The notes under the pieces are model-generated. The model saw only the letters and a list, made by a program, of their open reading frames with translations, had not been told where the DNA came from and made no database searches. The position numbers and the translations under genes were made by a program. From assembly GCF_000215105.1 (NCBI RefSeq), contig NC_015588.1, forward strand, positions 2,790,001-2,854,000: a stretch of 64,000 nucleotides of DNA. Reading direction: 5' to 3'. This document shows positions 1 through 8,313 of this stretch, piece after piece. Source of the stretch: Isoptericola variabilis 225. GTDB taxonomy: Bacteria > Actinomycetota > Actinomycetes > Actinomycetales > Cellulomonadaceae. Each line of letters starts with the position of its first letter. Positions within the stretch are counted from its first letter, which is position 1.

Positions 1-226
1 CTCCCGGCGCGGGGATGAGGTAGGCCGGCACCAGCTCGCGCCACGCGACGAACCACCACACCGCGAACAGGGCGACCAGGACGAGGAGGGGGCGCCAGGA
101 CACGGCGACGAGGTTCGCCGCGCGCGTCAGGAGCGGCGTCGAGGTCCGTGCCGGCGGCGGGACCGCGCGCGCCGTGGCGGCGCGGGTTGCCGGTGGGTCG
201 CTTCGCACGTCCTGGGTGGTCGTCAT
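1..226 (-). CDS. ABC transporter permease, N-terminal part (cut by window edge)
   Basis: The visible 75 residues start at ATG 226 with a GAAGGA ribosome site a few bases upstream. They hold a polar Thr/Pro-rich leader of about 40 residues, one hydrophobic membrane segment (RPLLVLVALFAVWWFVAW), then LVPAYLIPAPG. That arrangement is typical of the first transmembrane helix of NitT/TauT/SsuC-type permeases of ABC importers for small anions or thiamine/pyrimidine precursors. The permease signature loop lies outside the window, so the substrate cannot be named. It lies on the same strand as the downstream-facing sugar genes, but a 60-bp gap and its family make a shared function uncertain. Confidence 0.6.
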   Translation of the reverse strand, partial: MTTTQDVRSDPPATRAATARAVPPPARTSTPLLTRAANLVAVSWRPLLVLVALFAVWWFVAWRELVPAYLIPAPG

Positions 227-288
227 CGAGGGATCCTTCGTGGTGGTCGTTCGGGGGGTCACCGGTGCGTCGTGGGCGCCTGCGTCCG

Positions 289-1116
289 TCATCGGTACGG
301 CACCCCCTCGGCGTCGAGGATGTCGGTGAAGGCCCGCCACGCCTTCGTGAAGAGCTCGGGGCCGGAGAAGCCGCCGAAGCTGTGGCCGGTTCCCAGGTGC
401 GGCTCGAGCGAGAAGAACCCGTCGAACCCGTCGTCCCGCAGCGCCCGGACCGTCTCGACCGTCTCGCCGTCGCCGTGGCCGGCCGGGACGACCTGCCCGG
501 TCCCGGCGATCGCGTCCTTGATCTGCACGTACTCCAGGTGCGGGCGGAGCATGGCGTACCCGTCGGTGAACGGGCGGACCCCCACCTGGACGAAGTTCGC
601 CGCGTCCCAGGCCAGCGCGAGGTGCGGCGAGCCCACGGACTCGACGATGTCGAGGCACCTGCGGGGCACGTCCCCGTAGATGCCCTTCTCGTTCTCGTGG
701 AGGAGGACGACGCCGGCGTCGGCCGCGACCTTGGCGAGGGCCGCCATGCGGTCGAGCACCTCGTCGCGGCACGTGTCCGGGTCGGTCCCGGGCCGCATGA
801 AGAAGGAGAAGATCCGGACGTAGGGCGCCTCGAGCAGCCGTGCGACGTCGGCGGCGTGCCGCATCCGCGCCAGGTGCGCCTCGGCGTCGTCGTCCAGGAA
901 GACCTTCCCGATCGGCGAGCCGATGCTCGAGACCTGCAGGCCGTGCCGACCGAGGACGTCCCGGACGCGGGCGAGCTGGTCGTCGTCCAGGTCGAGGACG
1001 TTGGTGTCCCAGGCGCTCCGGAACTCGATGTACTTCAGGCCGAGCTCGGCGGCCAGGCTGCACTGGGTCTCGAGATCGGGCGAGATCTCGTCGGCGAAGC
1101 CCGAGAGCGTCCACAC
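289..1116 (-). CDS. Sugar phosphate isomerase/epimerase, xylose isomerase-like TIM barrel
   Basis: A 275-residue protein starting at GTG 1116, chosen because AAGGAGA lies at good spacing before it. It begins with LSGFADEISPDLETQ and has the AP-endonuclease-2 fold of cytoplasmic sugar isomerases/epimerases. Likely metal ligands are in VVLLHENEKGIYGD (Glu), LALAWDAANF (Asp), YVQIKDA (Asp) and FFSLEPHL (Glu), the usual order in this family, with family-typical length. The next gene upstream (1231-2403) encodes a secreted protein of the same fold, and a LacI regulator follows upstream of that. All three are on the minus strand, suggesting a carbohydrate catabolic unit. Substrate unknown; a keto-sugar or inositol derivative is possible. 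Confidence 0.8.
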   Translation of the reverse strand: MWTLSGFADEISPDLETQCSLAAELGLKYIEFRSAWDTNVLDLDDDQLARVRDVLGRHGLQVSSIGSPIGKVFLDDDAEAHLARMRHAADVARLLEAPYVRIFSFFMRPGTDPDTCRDEVLDRMAALAKVAADAGVVLLHENEKGIYGDVPRRCLDIVESVGSPHLALAWDAANFVQVGVRPFTDGYAMLRPHLEYVQIKDAIAGTGQVVPAGHGDGETVETVRALRDDGFDGFFSLEPHLGTGHSFGGFSGPELFTKAWRAFTDILDAEGVPYR

Positions 1117-1194
1117 CTCGTGGTCTCCTTCGTCGTGTCCGTGGGTTCGACGTCGATCGCGACGGACCGGGGGTCCGGCGCGGGCCGGCGGGGG

Positions 1195-1225
1195 CGCTGC
1201 CGGCTCGCGGGGCGGGCCGGCAGCG
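1195..1225 (-). terminator. Hairpin terminator after the secreted isomerase gene
   Basis: A perfect 10-bp inverted repeat (CGCTGCCGGC at 1195-1204, GCCGGCAGCG at 1216-1225) with an 11-base loop begins 6 bases past the stop codon of the gene ending at 1231. It lacks a clear T-tract, as is common in high-GC actinomycetes, so it may terminate only partly and let transcription run into the isomerase gene at 1116. Confidence 0.5.
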
Positions 1226-1230
1226 GGCGG

Positions 1231-2403
1231 TCAGTACCGGAGGTCGGTCAGGTACCCGAGGCTGGCGCACGCCGACGTCACGCCGTCGGGCCGCGGCTGG
1301 TCGTGCTCGGTGAACGAGTACTCGACGCCGGCCAGGGAGGCGTTCGCGAAGATCTCGGCGAAGTCGATGGTGCCCGCGCCGACGTCGGCGAACGACCCGT
1401 CCGGCGCGATGTCCTTGAGGTGCAGCAGCTCGAACCGGCCGGGGTAGGTCTCGAAGAGCTCGACGGTGTCGACGCCGACGCTGGCGGCCCAGTACACGTC
1501 GAGCTCCATGGTGACGAGCTCGGGGTCGGTCTCGCGGACCAGGACGTCGTACCCGGTCACCCCGTTCTCCTCGGTCTCGAACTCGTAGCCGTGGTTGTGG
1601 TAGGCCACCGTGATGCCGGCCTCCTTGAGCTTCGCGCCCACCTCGTTGAGGACGGCGGCGGTCCGGGAGTAGTCGGCCAGTGTCCACCGGCTCGAGCCCG
1701 AGATCCGCACGTACTCGGCACCGATCGCGTGCGCCTCGGCGATCACGCCCTCGAGGTTGTTCTCGAGGTTGGACTGGCTGACCCCGAGCGACGGCACCGC
1801 GATGCCGGCCGCCTGCGTCAGCGGAGCCAGCCGGGCGGCGGTGTAGCCGTAGAAGTTGCCGACCGAGCCGGACGGCTCCATGTTCTGGAACCCGCACTCG
1901 GCGAGGGCCGCCAGGGTGCCCTCGGCGTTCGACGGCATCGTGGCACGGACGGTGTAGCCGACCAGGCCGATCCTGCTCAGGTCGACCGCGCGGGTCCCGG
2001 TCACCGGGTGGGGACGACCCACCTCGGAGGCGGCGGCGGCGCTCACGATCGCCGCGCGCTCGGCGTCCGTGATGACGCCGGCCCGTACCTGCTCGGCGGC
2101 GACGCGTCCCACCGTGCTGAGGAACTCGCCGTGGGTGGCGAACGGCGCGTCCGCCATGATGACGTCCATCAGGGTGCACCCGTTGCCGACGTCGTAGTTC
2201 GTGACCCCGGACGCCGCGGCGCCGTCTCCGAAGAAGACGGACGACTCCGCGGAGTAGCCGTAGGTGCAGGCGTCCGACGTCGTCGCCGCGAGGGCGCCCG
2301 ACGGGATCAGCGGGAGCAAGAGCGCGCCGGTCGCGGCGGCGACGAGCCGCGCGCTTCTCGACCGACGACCGTCGGTGCGTGAGGGGAGGGTGGTGCGTGC
2401 CAT
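1231..2403 (-). CDS. Exported sugar isomerase-like TIM barrel protein
   Basis: A 390-residue protein from ATG 2403 (GGAGAGG upstream). Residues 1-38 form an export signal: basic RRSRSAR, hydrophobic LVAAATGALLLPLIP, then ALA-ATT as the probable cleavage site. Residues about 45-135 are an unfamiliar Cys-containing segment (DACTYGYS...NGCTLMDVI). From about 145 to the end is an AP-endonuclease-2/xylose-isomerase barrel with YVRISGSSRW, VAYHNHGYEF, MELDVYWA, ELLHLKDI and SFTEHDQP, which carry the usual His/Glu/Asp ligand positions. An exported member of a normally cytoplasmic fold suggests action on extracellular sugars or lignocellulose-derived keto-sugars. It lies downstream of a LacI gene, with an operator-like palindrome 90 bp before its start. 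Confidence 0.75.
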   Translation of the reverse strand: MARTTLPSRTDGRRSRSARLVAAATGALLLPLIPSGALAATTSDACTYGYSAESSVFFGDGAAASGVTNYDVGNGCTLMDVIMADAPFATHGEFLSTVGRVAAEQVRAGVITDAERAAIVSAAAASEVGRPHPVTGTRAVDLSRIGLVGYTVRATMPSNAEGTLAALAECGFQNMEPSGSVGNFYGYTAARLAPLTQAAGIAVPSLGVSQSNLENNLEGVIAEAHAIGAEYVRISGSSRWTLADYSRTAAVLNEVGAKLKEAGITVAYHNHGYEFETEENGVTGYDVLVRETDPELVTMELDVYWAASVGVDTVELFETYPGRFELLHLKDIAPDGSFADVGAGTIDFAEIFANASLAGVEYSFTEHDQPRPDGVTSACASLGYLTDLRY

Positions 2404-2495
2404 CAGTCTGCCTCTCCGTTGAGGAATGCCTGCTCGGGACGTGCACGGCGCGCCTCTCGGTGCGCGTGACCCTGACGCTAGGGGCGCCCCCGCGA

Positions 2496-2523
2496 TGGCA
2501 ACAACGAGTTGCCACTTGTTGCA
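2496..2523. promoter_or_regulatory. LacI-type operator-like palindrome ahead of the exported isomerase gene
   Basis: TGGCAAC (2496-2502) and GTTGCCA (2508-2514) form a perfect 7-bp inverted repeat with a 5-base spacer. An overlapping GCAACAA...TTGTTGC pair extends to 2523. It lies between the LacI stop (2553) and the isomerase start (2403). The same half-site recurs upstream of the lacI gene at 3691-3723, which supports recognition by the neighbouring LacI protein; binding itself is inferred. Confidence 0.55.
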
Positions 2524-2552
2524 CCTGACGTGCCGGTGAGCTTCCGGTCGGC

Positions 2553-3620
2553 TCAGGCGGGCTGGCGGACGGGGTTGCCGTCGGTTGCCGTCGCCCGACG
2601 CTTCTTCGTCGCGCGTCGCGGCGCCGTCGATCCTCGCTCGACGAGCTTGGCGGGAAGGAGCGTCGGACCCGAGCTGCCGGCGGGTGTGGAGGACCGCAGC
2701 TGTGCGAGGAGGTTCTGGACGGCGAACGCACCGAGATGGCGCAGGGGCGCGGCGACCGTCGTCAGCGGTGGCGTGCAGAAGTCCGACCCGAAGATGTTGT
2801 CGAACCCGATGACGCTCACGTCGGCCGGGACGCTCCGGCCGAGCCGCTTCAGACCCCGGATCGCCCCGATGGCGAGCAGGTCGTTGTAGGCGACGACCGC
2901 CGTCGTCGAGTGCTTCGCCAGGGCCTGGGCGGCCGAGAGACCGCCGGCGAGCGTCGGCGGGTAGGGGCCGATGCGCCGCGCCTTGAGCTCGAGCTCCGAC
3001 GTCGCCTCGCGGAACGCGCGCCAGCGCATGCCGTCGGCCCACGACGCCTCCGGCCCGGCGACGTACGTCAGGCTCGTGTGGCCCAGCCCCGCCAGGTGCT
3101 CCACAGCGCTGCGCATGCCTCGCGCGTTGTCGGTGAGGACGCTCGGCACGTCGGTCATCACGCGGTTCATGACGACCGTGGGCCGCTGCTTGGCCGCCAC
3201 CCGGATCGACGAGTCGGACATGCGCGACGTCGCCAGGATCAGCCCCTCGACCAGCGGCAACGTGCGCTCGAGCGCCTCGCGCTCGGCGTCGACGGACTCC
3301 TGCGCGTCGACCACGAGCAACGTGTACCCGGCCTCGCTTGCCGTCTTCTCGGCTCCGCGGATGATCTCGAAGAAGAACGGGTTGGTCACGTCCGCCACGA
3401 TGACGGCGAGGAGCGCCGTCCTGCCGTTCGGCAGTCCCCGCGCGAGCGGGTTCGTCCGGTACCCGATCTCGTTCGCGATCCTGCGGATGCGCTCGGCGGT
3501 CTCGGAGTTGACGCGGCCGGGACGGGAGAACGCCCGGGAGACCGTCGACGGCGCAACCCCGGCCGCCTTGGCGACGTCGTAGATCGTGGGGTTCGGCCGC
3601 GCGTCCTCGGGGGCATCCAT
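2553..3620 (-). CDS. LacI-family transcriptional regulator
   Basis: A 355-residue protein of full family length. The N-terminal helix-turn-helix is textbook (TIYDVAKAAGVAPSTVSRAF, residues 12-31), followed by the hinge-helix region NPLARGL and a periplasmic-binding-protein-like sugar domain (LLAVIVADVTNPFFFEIIRG; VSVIGFDNIFGSDFCTPPLTTV). It would bind a palindromic operator and release it, or bind it, with a sugar effector. Downstream on the same strand are two sugar-isomerase-fold genes, its likely targets. Matching TGGCAAC/GTTGCCA sites lie before both this gene and the exported isomerase, suggesting autoregulation and local control. Confidence 0.9.
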   Translation of the reverse strand: MDAPEDARPNPTIYDVAKAAGVAPSTVSRAFSRPGRVNSETAERIRRIANEIGYRTNPLARGLPNGRTALLAVIVADVTNPFFFEIIRGAEKTASEAGYTLLVVDAQESVDAEREALERTLPLVEGLILATSRMSDSSIRVAAKQRPTVVMNRVMTDVPSVLTDNARGMRSAVEHLAGLGHTSLTYVAGPEASWADGMRWRAFREATSELELKARRIGPYPPTLAGGLSAAQALAKHSTTAVVAYNDLLAIGAIRGLKRLGRSVPADVSVIGFDNIFGSDFCTPPLTTVAAPLRHLGAFAVQNLLAQLRSSTPAGSSGPTLLPAKLVERGSTAPRRATKKRRATATDGNPVRQPA

Positions 3621-3690
3621 GCAGTCGGACTGTATGGGCAGACCGTCGCCGCCGACAACCGTTTGTCATCGAGCGTCCCGCCATTCGGCT

Positions 3691-3723
3691 GTTGCCGCCG
3701 TTGCCATGGCAAAGGACGGCAAC
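3691..3723. promoter_or_regulatory. Nested palindromic operator upstream of lacI
   Basis: The perfect 12-bp palindrome TTGCCATGGCAA (3701-3712) is nested inside a second inverted repeat, GTTGCCG (3691-3697) and CGGCAAC (3717-3723). The half-sites match the GTTGCCA/TGGCAAC pair at 2496-2514. It lies 70-100 bp upstream of the lacI start, so LacI may repress its own promoter and possibly the divergent gene at 3866. Confidence 0.5.
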
Positions 3724-3865
3724 TGCTTGCCCGCGCCCGGCTTCGTCGGTCGAATGTGCGGGTGACCACCCCCGCACACGGGTCGATCACCGGCGCGACG
3801 CAGCACGGGATCGACGAGGGTGACACCTCGAGCTCGGCGACGGCGCCGTGCGCCGGGGTGCGCCG

Positions 3866-4630
3866 ATGACCCCGCGCAAGGCGTCGACCGCCGCGCCGAG
3901 CCTCGAGCCGGCGACCGCCGGCGAGCTCGCGACGGCGTTGGCCGCGACCCTCGCGCGCTCGCCTGCCGACGGTCGGATCGGTGTCCTGTTCTCCGGTGAC
4001 GCGAGCTCCTCCCTCCTGCTGAGCCTGGCGGTCCGCATCGTCGGCCAGGCCCGGGTCGTGGCGCTCGTCGTGACCAGCAGCCGTCCGCACGACGTGGCGA
4101 GCGTCGCCGACCGCATCGGCGCACCGACCTTCGACATGACCGGGCGCGCCATCGAGGACGCGCTCCGGGCACTGGACCTCTCCGCCGTGGTGCTCGGCGA
4201 CCACGAGGCCCGCGGCGACGACGTCCACGCCGCCGGCGTGCCCGCCCTGCTCCGTCCGCTCGCGGACGTCGGCCTGGGTCCGGGCGCTGCGCAGCGCCTC
4301 GCGCGCGACCTGGATCTTCCCTTCATCGACGAGGCCGCCGACCGCACCTACGGCGAGGCGCAGGAGGCGGACATGCACACCGAAGCCCACCCGACCACGG
4401 AGGAGGTGGTCCAGGTCGAGGCGGCCGAGAGCGAGCTGCGGCGGCTCGGGCTCGCCGACCTGCGCGTCCGCCATCACGGAGAGCTCGCCCGGCTCGAGGC
4501 GCCGAACGCGCAGCTGACGACCATGACGTCCGAACCGCTGCGCGGTGAGATCCTGCGCGCCGTCCGCTCGGCAGGGTTCCGCATCGTCGCGCTCGACCTG
4601 GGAGCGGTACCAGAGACGTTCGACGCCTGA
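3866..4630 (+). CDS. Divergent LarE-like PP-loop protein
   Basis: A 254-residue protein from ATG 3866; an in-frame GTG at 3848 is an alternative start. The pattern resembles LarE, the ATP-pyrophosphatase that donates sulfur to the nickel-pincer cofactor of lactate racemase: a PP-loop region near residue 45 (GVLFSGDASSSLLLSLAV) and a C-terminal LRVRHHGELARLE...LRGEILRAVRSAGFRIVALDLGAVPE. The canonical loop SGGVDSS is changed here to SGDASSS, losing the second glycine and the aspartate. No larB, larC or lactate racemase gene is nearby. It could be a decayed or repurposed LarE; the family call is from the C-terminal signature. Confidence 0.6.
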   Translation: MTPRKASTAAPSLEPATAGELATALAATLARSPADGRIGVLFSGDASSSLLLSLAVRIVGQARVVALVVTSSRPHDVASVADRIGAPTFDMTGRAIEDALRALDLSAVVLGDHEARGDDVHAAGVPALLRPLADVGLGPGAAQRLARDLDLPFIDEAADRTYGEAQEADMHTEAHPTTEEVVQVEAAESELRRLGLADLRVRHHGELARLEAPNAQLTTMTSEPLRGEILRAVRSAGFRIVALDLGAVPETFDA

Positions 4631-4650
4631 TCCGGCTCGGCGCCGGGACC

Positions 4651-5169
4651 TCACTCGCCCACGGAGCCGTCGGCGAGCTCGCGGGCGACGTCGAGGTGGC
4701 CGACGTGCCGCGCGTACTCCTGGAGCACGTGGAAGCAGATCCACGTCAGCGTGGGCGGGTCGGACTCGAACCGACCGCCGAGAGCGCCGCGCTCGGCCAG
4801 GTCGTGCGACCCGAGGATCTGCCGCGTCCGCTCACCGCCCGCGTGCAGCGCGGCGACGAGCCCAGGGTGCGTGGCGCCGTCGGGCACGCGCCACGGGCCC
4901 TCGGGCCGGCCGCCCTCGTGATCGCCCCACGGATCCGGCACCTGCTCGCCGAGGAAGCCCCACACGAACCACCGTCGCTCCATGTGGACCAGGTGCGTGA
5001 GCAGCTCGAGCGGCGTCCAACCCGACGGGAGCGTGCTCGTGCGCAGCTGCTCGTCGCTCAGGCCGTCGAGCTTCCGTTCGACGGCCGAGCGGTAGTAGTC
5101 GAGGTACGCCACGAACTGCGCGGCCGGGTCCGCCGTGTCGAGCGTGGGTTCGACGTCCGAGAGCGGCAT
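4651..5169 (-). CDS. DinB-like (DUF664) family protein
   Basis: A 172-residue protein from ATG 5169. It has the four-helix-bundle pattern of DUF664/DinB-like proteins: AAQFVAYLDYYRSAVERKLDGLSDEQLRTSTLPSGWTPLELLTHLVHMERRWF, then a C-terminal WICFHVLQEYARHVGHLDVARELADG. The three histidines of the usual metal site are visible: LLTHLVH near the middle and ARHVGHLD near the end. Actinobacterial relatives include mycothiol-dependent transferases, so thiol chemistry is plausible but unproven. It converges with the LarE-like gene, with 20 bp between stops. Larger in-frame extensions upstream lack a good ribosome site. Confidence 0.8.
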   Translation of the reverse strand: MPLSDVEPTLDTADPAAQFVAYLDYYRSAVERKLDGLSDEQLRTSTLPSGWTPLELLTHLVHMERRWFVWGFLGEQVPDPWGDHEGGRPEGPWRVPDGATHPGLVAALHAGGERTRQILGSHDLAERGALGGRFESDPPTLTWICFHVLQEYARHVGHLDVARELADGSVGE

Positions 5170-5314
5170 ACGTGCAGCGTACGACGCAGAGGTCGTCGAC
5201 CATGCGCGCACTTGACAGCACCTGCGGCCGGATCGACTCTGAAGAGGCGACACGCAGCAAAGGGGCTGATCCGTCCGCAGGAGCACCCCAACTCTGACGA
5301 AGTGGGGGGTCAGG

Positions 5315-5784
5315 TTGAACGCGACGACGCAGGACCACGACCGCTCGAGGCTGACCGCGGCCTTCCTGGTGATCTGTCTCATCGCCAGCATGAGCGCCCT
5401 GCCGAGGGCACCCTCGAGGGACAGTGGGAGTCGCTAGGCGCGTTGCCGGTGCCCGAGTGGACGCTCGACTACGGCCCGAACCACCTCTGGGCGCCGGACA
5501 TCGTCCGCACCGGCGACACCTTCAGCGACAGCTACCACGTCCAGGTCGGTCGATCCCGGAACCTCACCGGGCCGTACGTCGACCGCGAGGGCGTGCCGCT
5601 TCTCGACGGCGGCGGGACCGTCGTGCTCGAGACCGACGGCGGGGCAGGCGGTCAGGACGTCATCCGCGAGTTCGGCCGCTACTACATGGTCAACCACTAC
5701 TACTAGTGGGATCCGCTGCAGATCCGCATGCAGATCTGCGAGCTGCAGTGGGACGACGGCTGGCCGTCCGTCCCCGAGGACTGA
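5315..5784 (+). pseudogene. Gutted GH43 arabinanase/arabinosidase pseudogene
   Basis: Fragments of a secreted glycoside hydrolase family 43 enzyme remain, in two frames. 5315-5437 reads as a signal-peptide-like start (LTAAFLVICLIASMSALP) that stops at TAG 5435. Another frame carries LPVPEWTLDYGPNHLWAPDI, the N-terminal GH43 block, which jumps directly to SYHVQVGRSRNLTGPYVDREG and FGRYYMVNHYY, blocks that lie much later in the family. TAG at 5704 then replaces a residue in the final YYxWDPLQI motif, and the coding trace ends PSVPED at 5784. The catalytic middle is missing, so activity is impossible. The intact ancestor would have cleaved arabinan outside the cell. Confidence 0.7.
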
Positions 5785-5829
5785 GGCCGCCCCGGTCCGG
5801 GGCGGCGGGGTGTCCGGGAGGTCGGTCGT

Positions 5830-8124
5830 TCAGCCCGTCCCGTCGGCGGCGAGCGCGTCGGTGAGCAGTCCGACCAAGGCTTCGAGCTGCACGTCGGCGG
5901 ACGCCGAGGCGTCCTGCTCCGCCGCCCCGTCCAGCGCCACGGCGGCCATTCCCGACTTGCTGTCGATCAGCTGCGCGATCTTGGCGTCGATGGTCTGCGC
6001 GGCGATGATCCGCCATGCCGTGACGGGCTCGGACTGGCCGATCCGGTGGATCCGGTCGATCGCCTGGGTCTGCTCGGCGTCAGTCCACGACAGCTCGGCG
6101 AGCACGAGGTTCGAGGCAACCTGAAGGTTCAGCCCCACGCCCGCAGCCACGAGGGAGCACACGGCGATCGACACGTCGGGGTCGCTCGTGAACGCGGCCA
6201 CGTTCTTCGCGCGCACAGCGGGCGTCTGGTCGCCGCGGATCGAGGCGTACCGGATGCCGCGGTCGGCGAACGCCTGCTCGGCCTCGTCCATCACGTCGAC
6301 GTGCTTGGCGAAGAACACCACCTTGCCGACGTTGCGGGCCAGTTGTGCGGCGTAGTCGGCGGCCATCCCGGCCTTGGCCTGTCCGATCCGGCGAACCATC
6401 GTGAACACGTTCTCGCCGCGGGCCTTCGAGCTGGAGTCCTTGAGCTCGGCAGCCGCGACGCGTCGGGCGATCTCGAGGTCGACGGCCTCCACGACGACGT
6501 CGTCGCCGCGGGCCGCCACGGCGGACCGATAGCGCTCGACGAGACGCTGCTGGAGCGCGACCTCGGCGGCTCGGATCGAGCGCCCCACGGCGCCCTCGAG
6601 CTCGACCGGCAGGTCCGCCACCCGGCGGGCGGGAATGTCCGCCGCCACGTCCGCCTTGCGGCGGCGCACGATGCCCATGTCGACGACGCTGGCACGGGCC
6701 GAGGCGTAGAACCCGCGGTCCGCCGGCGTCAGGCCGGTCTCCTCCAGGGCGGTCATCAGCCTGCCGATCGGCTTCGTGTCGTCGATCCAGCCGAGGAACT
6801 GCCAGATCGCCCGGAAGTCCTCGATGTCGTTGATCAGCGGGGTGCCGGTGAGGGCCATCAGGAGCGGCCGGGCGGTGCGCTCGCGGATCCGCTCGGAGAG
6901 CGCCAGGACGTGCTGCGAGCGCTGCGACGTCCTGTTCTTGATGAAGTGCGCCTCGTCGACGACCATCCCGCGGAAGCCGTGGTCGCCGAGCCAGTCGACG
7001 TGCCGGTTCAGGATGTCGTAGTTCACGATGACGACGTCGGCGAAGGCGTCGACCCGGTCACCGTCACCGTGGACGACCGTCGCCCGCCGCAGCGGCGTCC
7101 ACAGCTCGACCTCGTGGGCCCAGTTCGTCTTGACGACGTTGGGTGCCACGACCAGCAGAGGGAAAGCGTCGGCCGCCTGGGCCGCCAGCAGCGCCTGGGC
7201 GGTCTTGCCCAGTCCGGGCTCGTCCGCGAGCAGGAAGGTGCGATGTCCGCGCGCCGTGGCAGCCACGACCTGGGCCTGGTGCGGCATGAGCGCTCGGCCG
7301 TCGGCAACGGGCATGGGGCTGGCCTCGGGCAGGGTCATGCAGGAGGGTGCGCCGGGGGACGCCACCTCGAAGGACCGGAAGAGGGGCTCGAGCAGCTCCC
7401 ACCCGGCCAGCCTGCGCGGGCGCGCAGCCATGCGCTCGGCCGCCGCCTCGAAGTCCGGCGCGAGGAAGGGGTTGGCCAGCCGGCGCGAGATCACCGACTG
7501 GGGCACCACTCGCCTCTGGGCGGTGGGCGACGGTGCGGCCGGGGCCGGCGGCTCCGGCTCCTCGGGCGGCTCAAGACCGCCCGCGCGCATCACGCTCGCC
7601 TTGTACGCGCGCGCTGCATCGGAGAGCTGGGCGTCTTCCGAGAGCAGCTGGAGCAGCGACGTGTCTCGGGCGGCAACCTTCGCCAGCACCGTCGCGACCC
7701 CGTCGAGCCGCTTGAGCTCCTGGTCCCGCTTCGCCGCGGTCAGCGTGCCGTCGGCCTTCACCCGGGCGCGCTCCTCACGCACGAGCAGCGCCACCACCTG
7801 GAACTTCGTCCGCAGGGCCGGGCGCGTCGGCGGTCGCCGTACAGCGCCGTCGACCTCGCGGGCGACCTCGGCGAGCACCGGGATGATCCCCTTCTCAGCA
7901 GGACGCGTAGTACGGCGGCGCTGGGCGCCTGGGTCAGGGCGCGCGCCACCAGACCGTCGGCCTGGTCGTGCCACATGTCCTCCTTCGCTGTGCTGCACCG
8001 CGAGCGCGCGCAGCGCGCCCTTGAGCGGTCTCGGTAACCGGTCGGGCGTCAGCCGGCGGCCCGTGACGCGGGCACTGCCAGCCAGGGCCTGGGCGGGTCG
8101 ATAGGTCGGGCGCCGGGTCGTCAC
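5830..8124 (-). CDS. SNF2-family DEAD/DEAH helicase with a frame-shifted N-terminal segment
   Basis: A 764-residue SNF2-type ATPase read from GTG 8124 (an upstream GTG at 8157 is possible). Motifs run in order: Walker A DEPGLGKTAQALL, Walker B VVDEAHFIKN, TALTGTPLINDIEDF, and the motif VI region AIDRIHRIGQ near the C-terminus. It would translocate on duplex DNA. Residues about 48-72 look wrong: the adjacent frame reads MWHDQADGLVARALTQAPSAAVLR there, a far more protein-like stretch, after which the main frame resumes at AEKGIIPVLAEVA. Two compensating indels, near 7978 and 7900, would explain it. The ORF stays open, so a product may still form. Neighbouring pseudogenes suggest a decaying accessory region. 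Confidence 0.75.
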   Translation of the reverse strand: MTTRRPTYRPAQALAGSARVTGRRLTPDRLPRPLKGALRALAVQHSEGGHVARPGRRSGGARPDPGAQRRRTTRPAEKGIIPVLAEVAREVDGAVRRPPTRPALRTKFQVVALLVREERARVKADGTLTAAKRDQELKRLDGVATVLAKVAARDTSLLQLLSEDAQLSDAARAYKASVMRAGGLEPPEEPEPPAPAAPSPTAQRRVVPQSVISRRLANPFLAPDFEAAAERMAARPRRLAGWELLEPLFRSFEVASPGAPSCMTLPEASPMPVADGRALMPHQAQVVAATARGHRTFLLADEPGLGKTAQALLAAQAADAFPLLVVAPNVVKTNWAHEVELWTPLRRATVVHGDGDRVDAFADVVIVNYDILNRHVDWLGDHGFRGMVVDEAHFIKNRTSQRSQHVLALSERIRERTARPLLMALTGTPLINDIEDFRAIWQFLGWIDDTKPIGRLMTALEETGLTPADRGFYASARASVVDMGIVRRRKADVAADIPARRVADLPVELEGAVGRSIRAAEVALQQRLVERYRSAVAARGDDVVVEAVDLEIARRVAAAELKDSSSKARGENVFTMVRRIGQAKAGMAADYAAQLARNVGKVVFFAKHVDVMDEAEQAFADRGIRYASIRGDQTPAVRAKNVAAFTSDPDVSIAVCSLVAAGVGLNLQVASNLVLAELSWTDAEQTQAIDRIHRIGQSEPVTAWRIIAAQTIDAKIAQLIDSKSGMAAVALDGAAEQDASASADVQLEALVGLLTDALAADGTG

Positions 8125-8313
8125 GCTGGATCCCCGCTGTGCCGCCCGCAGCCTCACGCCGATGGTGAGACGCCGTCAGGCCTCTCTGCAAGACCACTGC
8201 GGCCGCGGCCGCGGCCCTGCTCGGTCGCGGAGGTACTGGAGTCTACCGTCCACACCCTGACCCGCACTCACGGAGCCGCTGATCTCCGTCACCAGTGGTC
8301 CCTCCGTCCGGCT

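Noticed and set aside
7758..7976. Separate small gene starting MWHDQADG with a strong-looking AGGAGG
   Set aside because: The site is only 2 bases from ATG, the frame becomes low-complexity after 25 residues, and the segment fits as a misframed part of the SNF2 gene.
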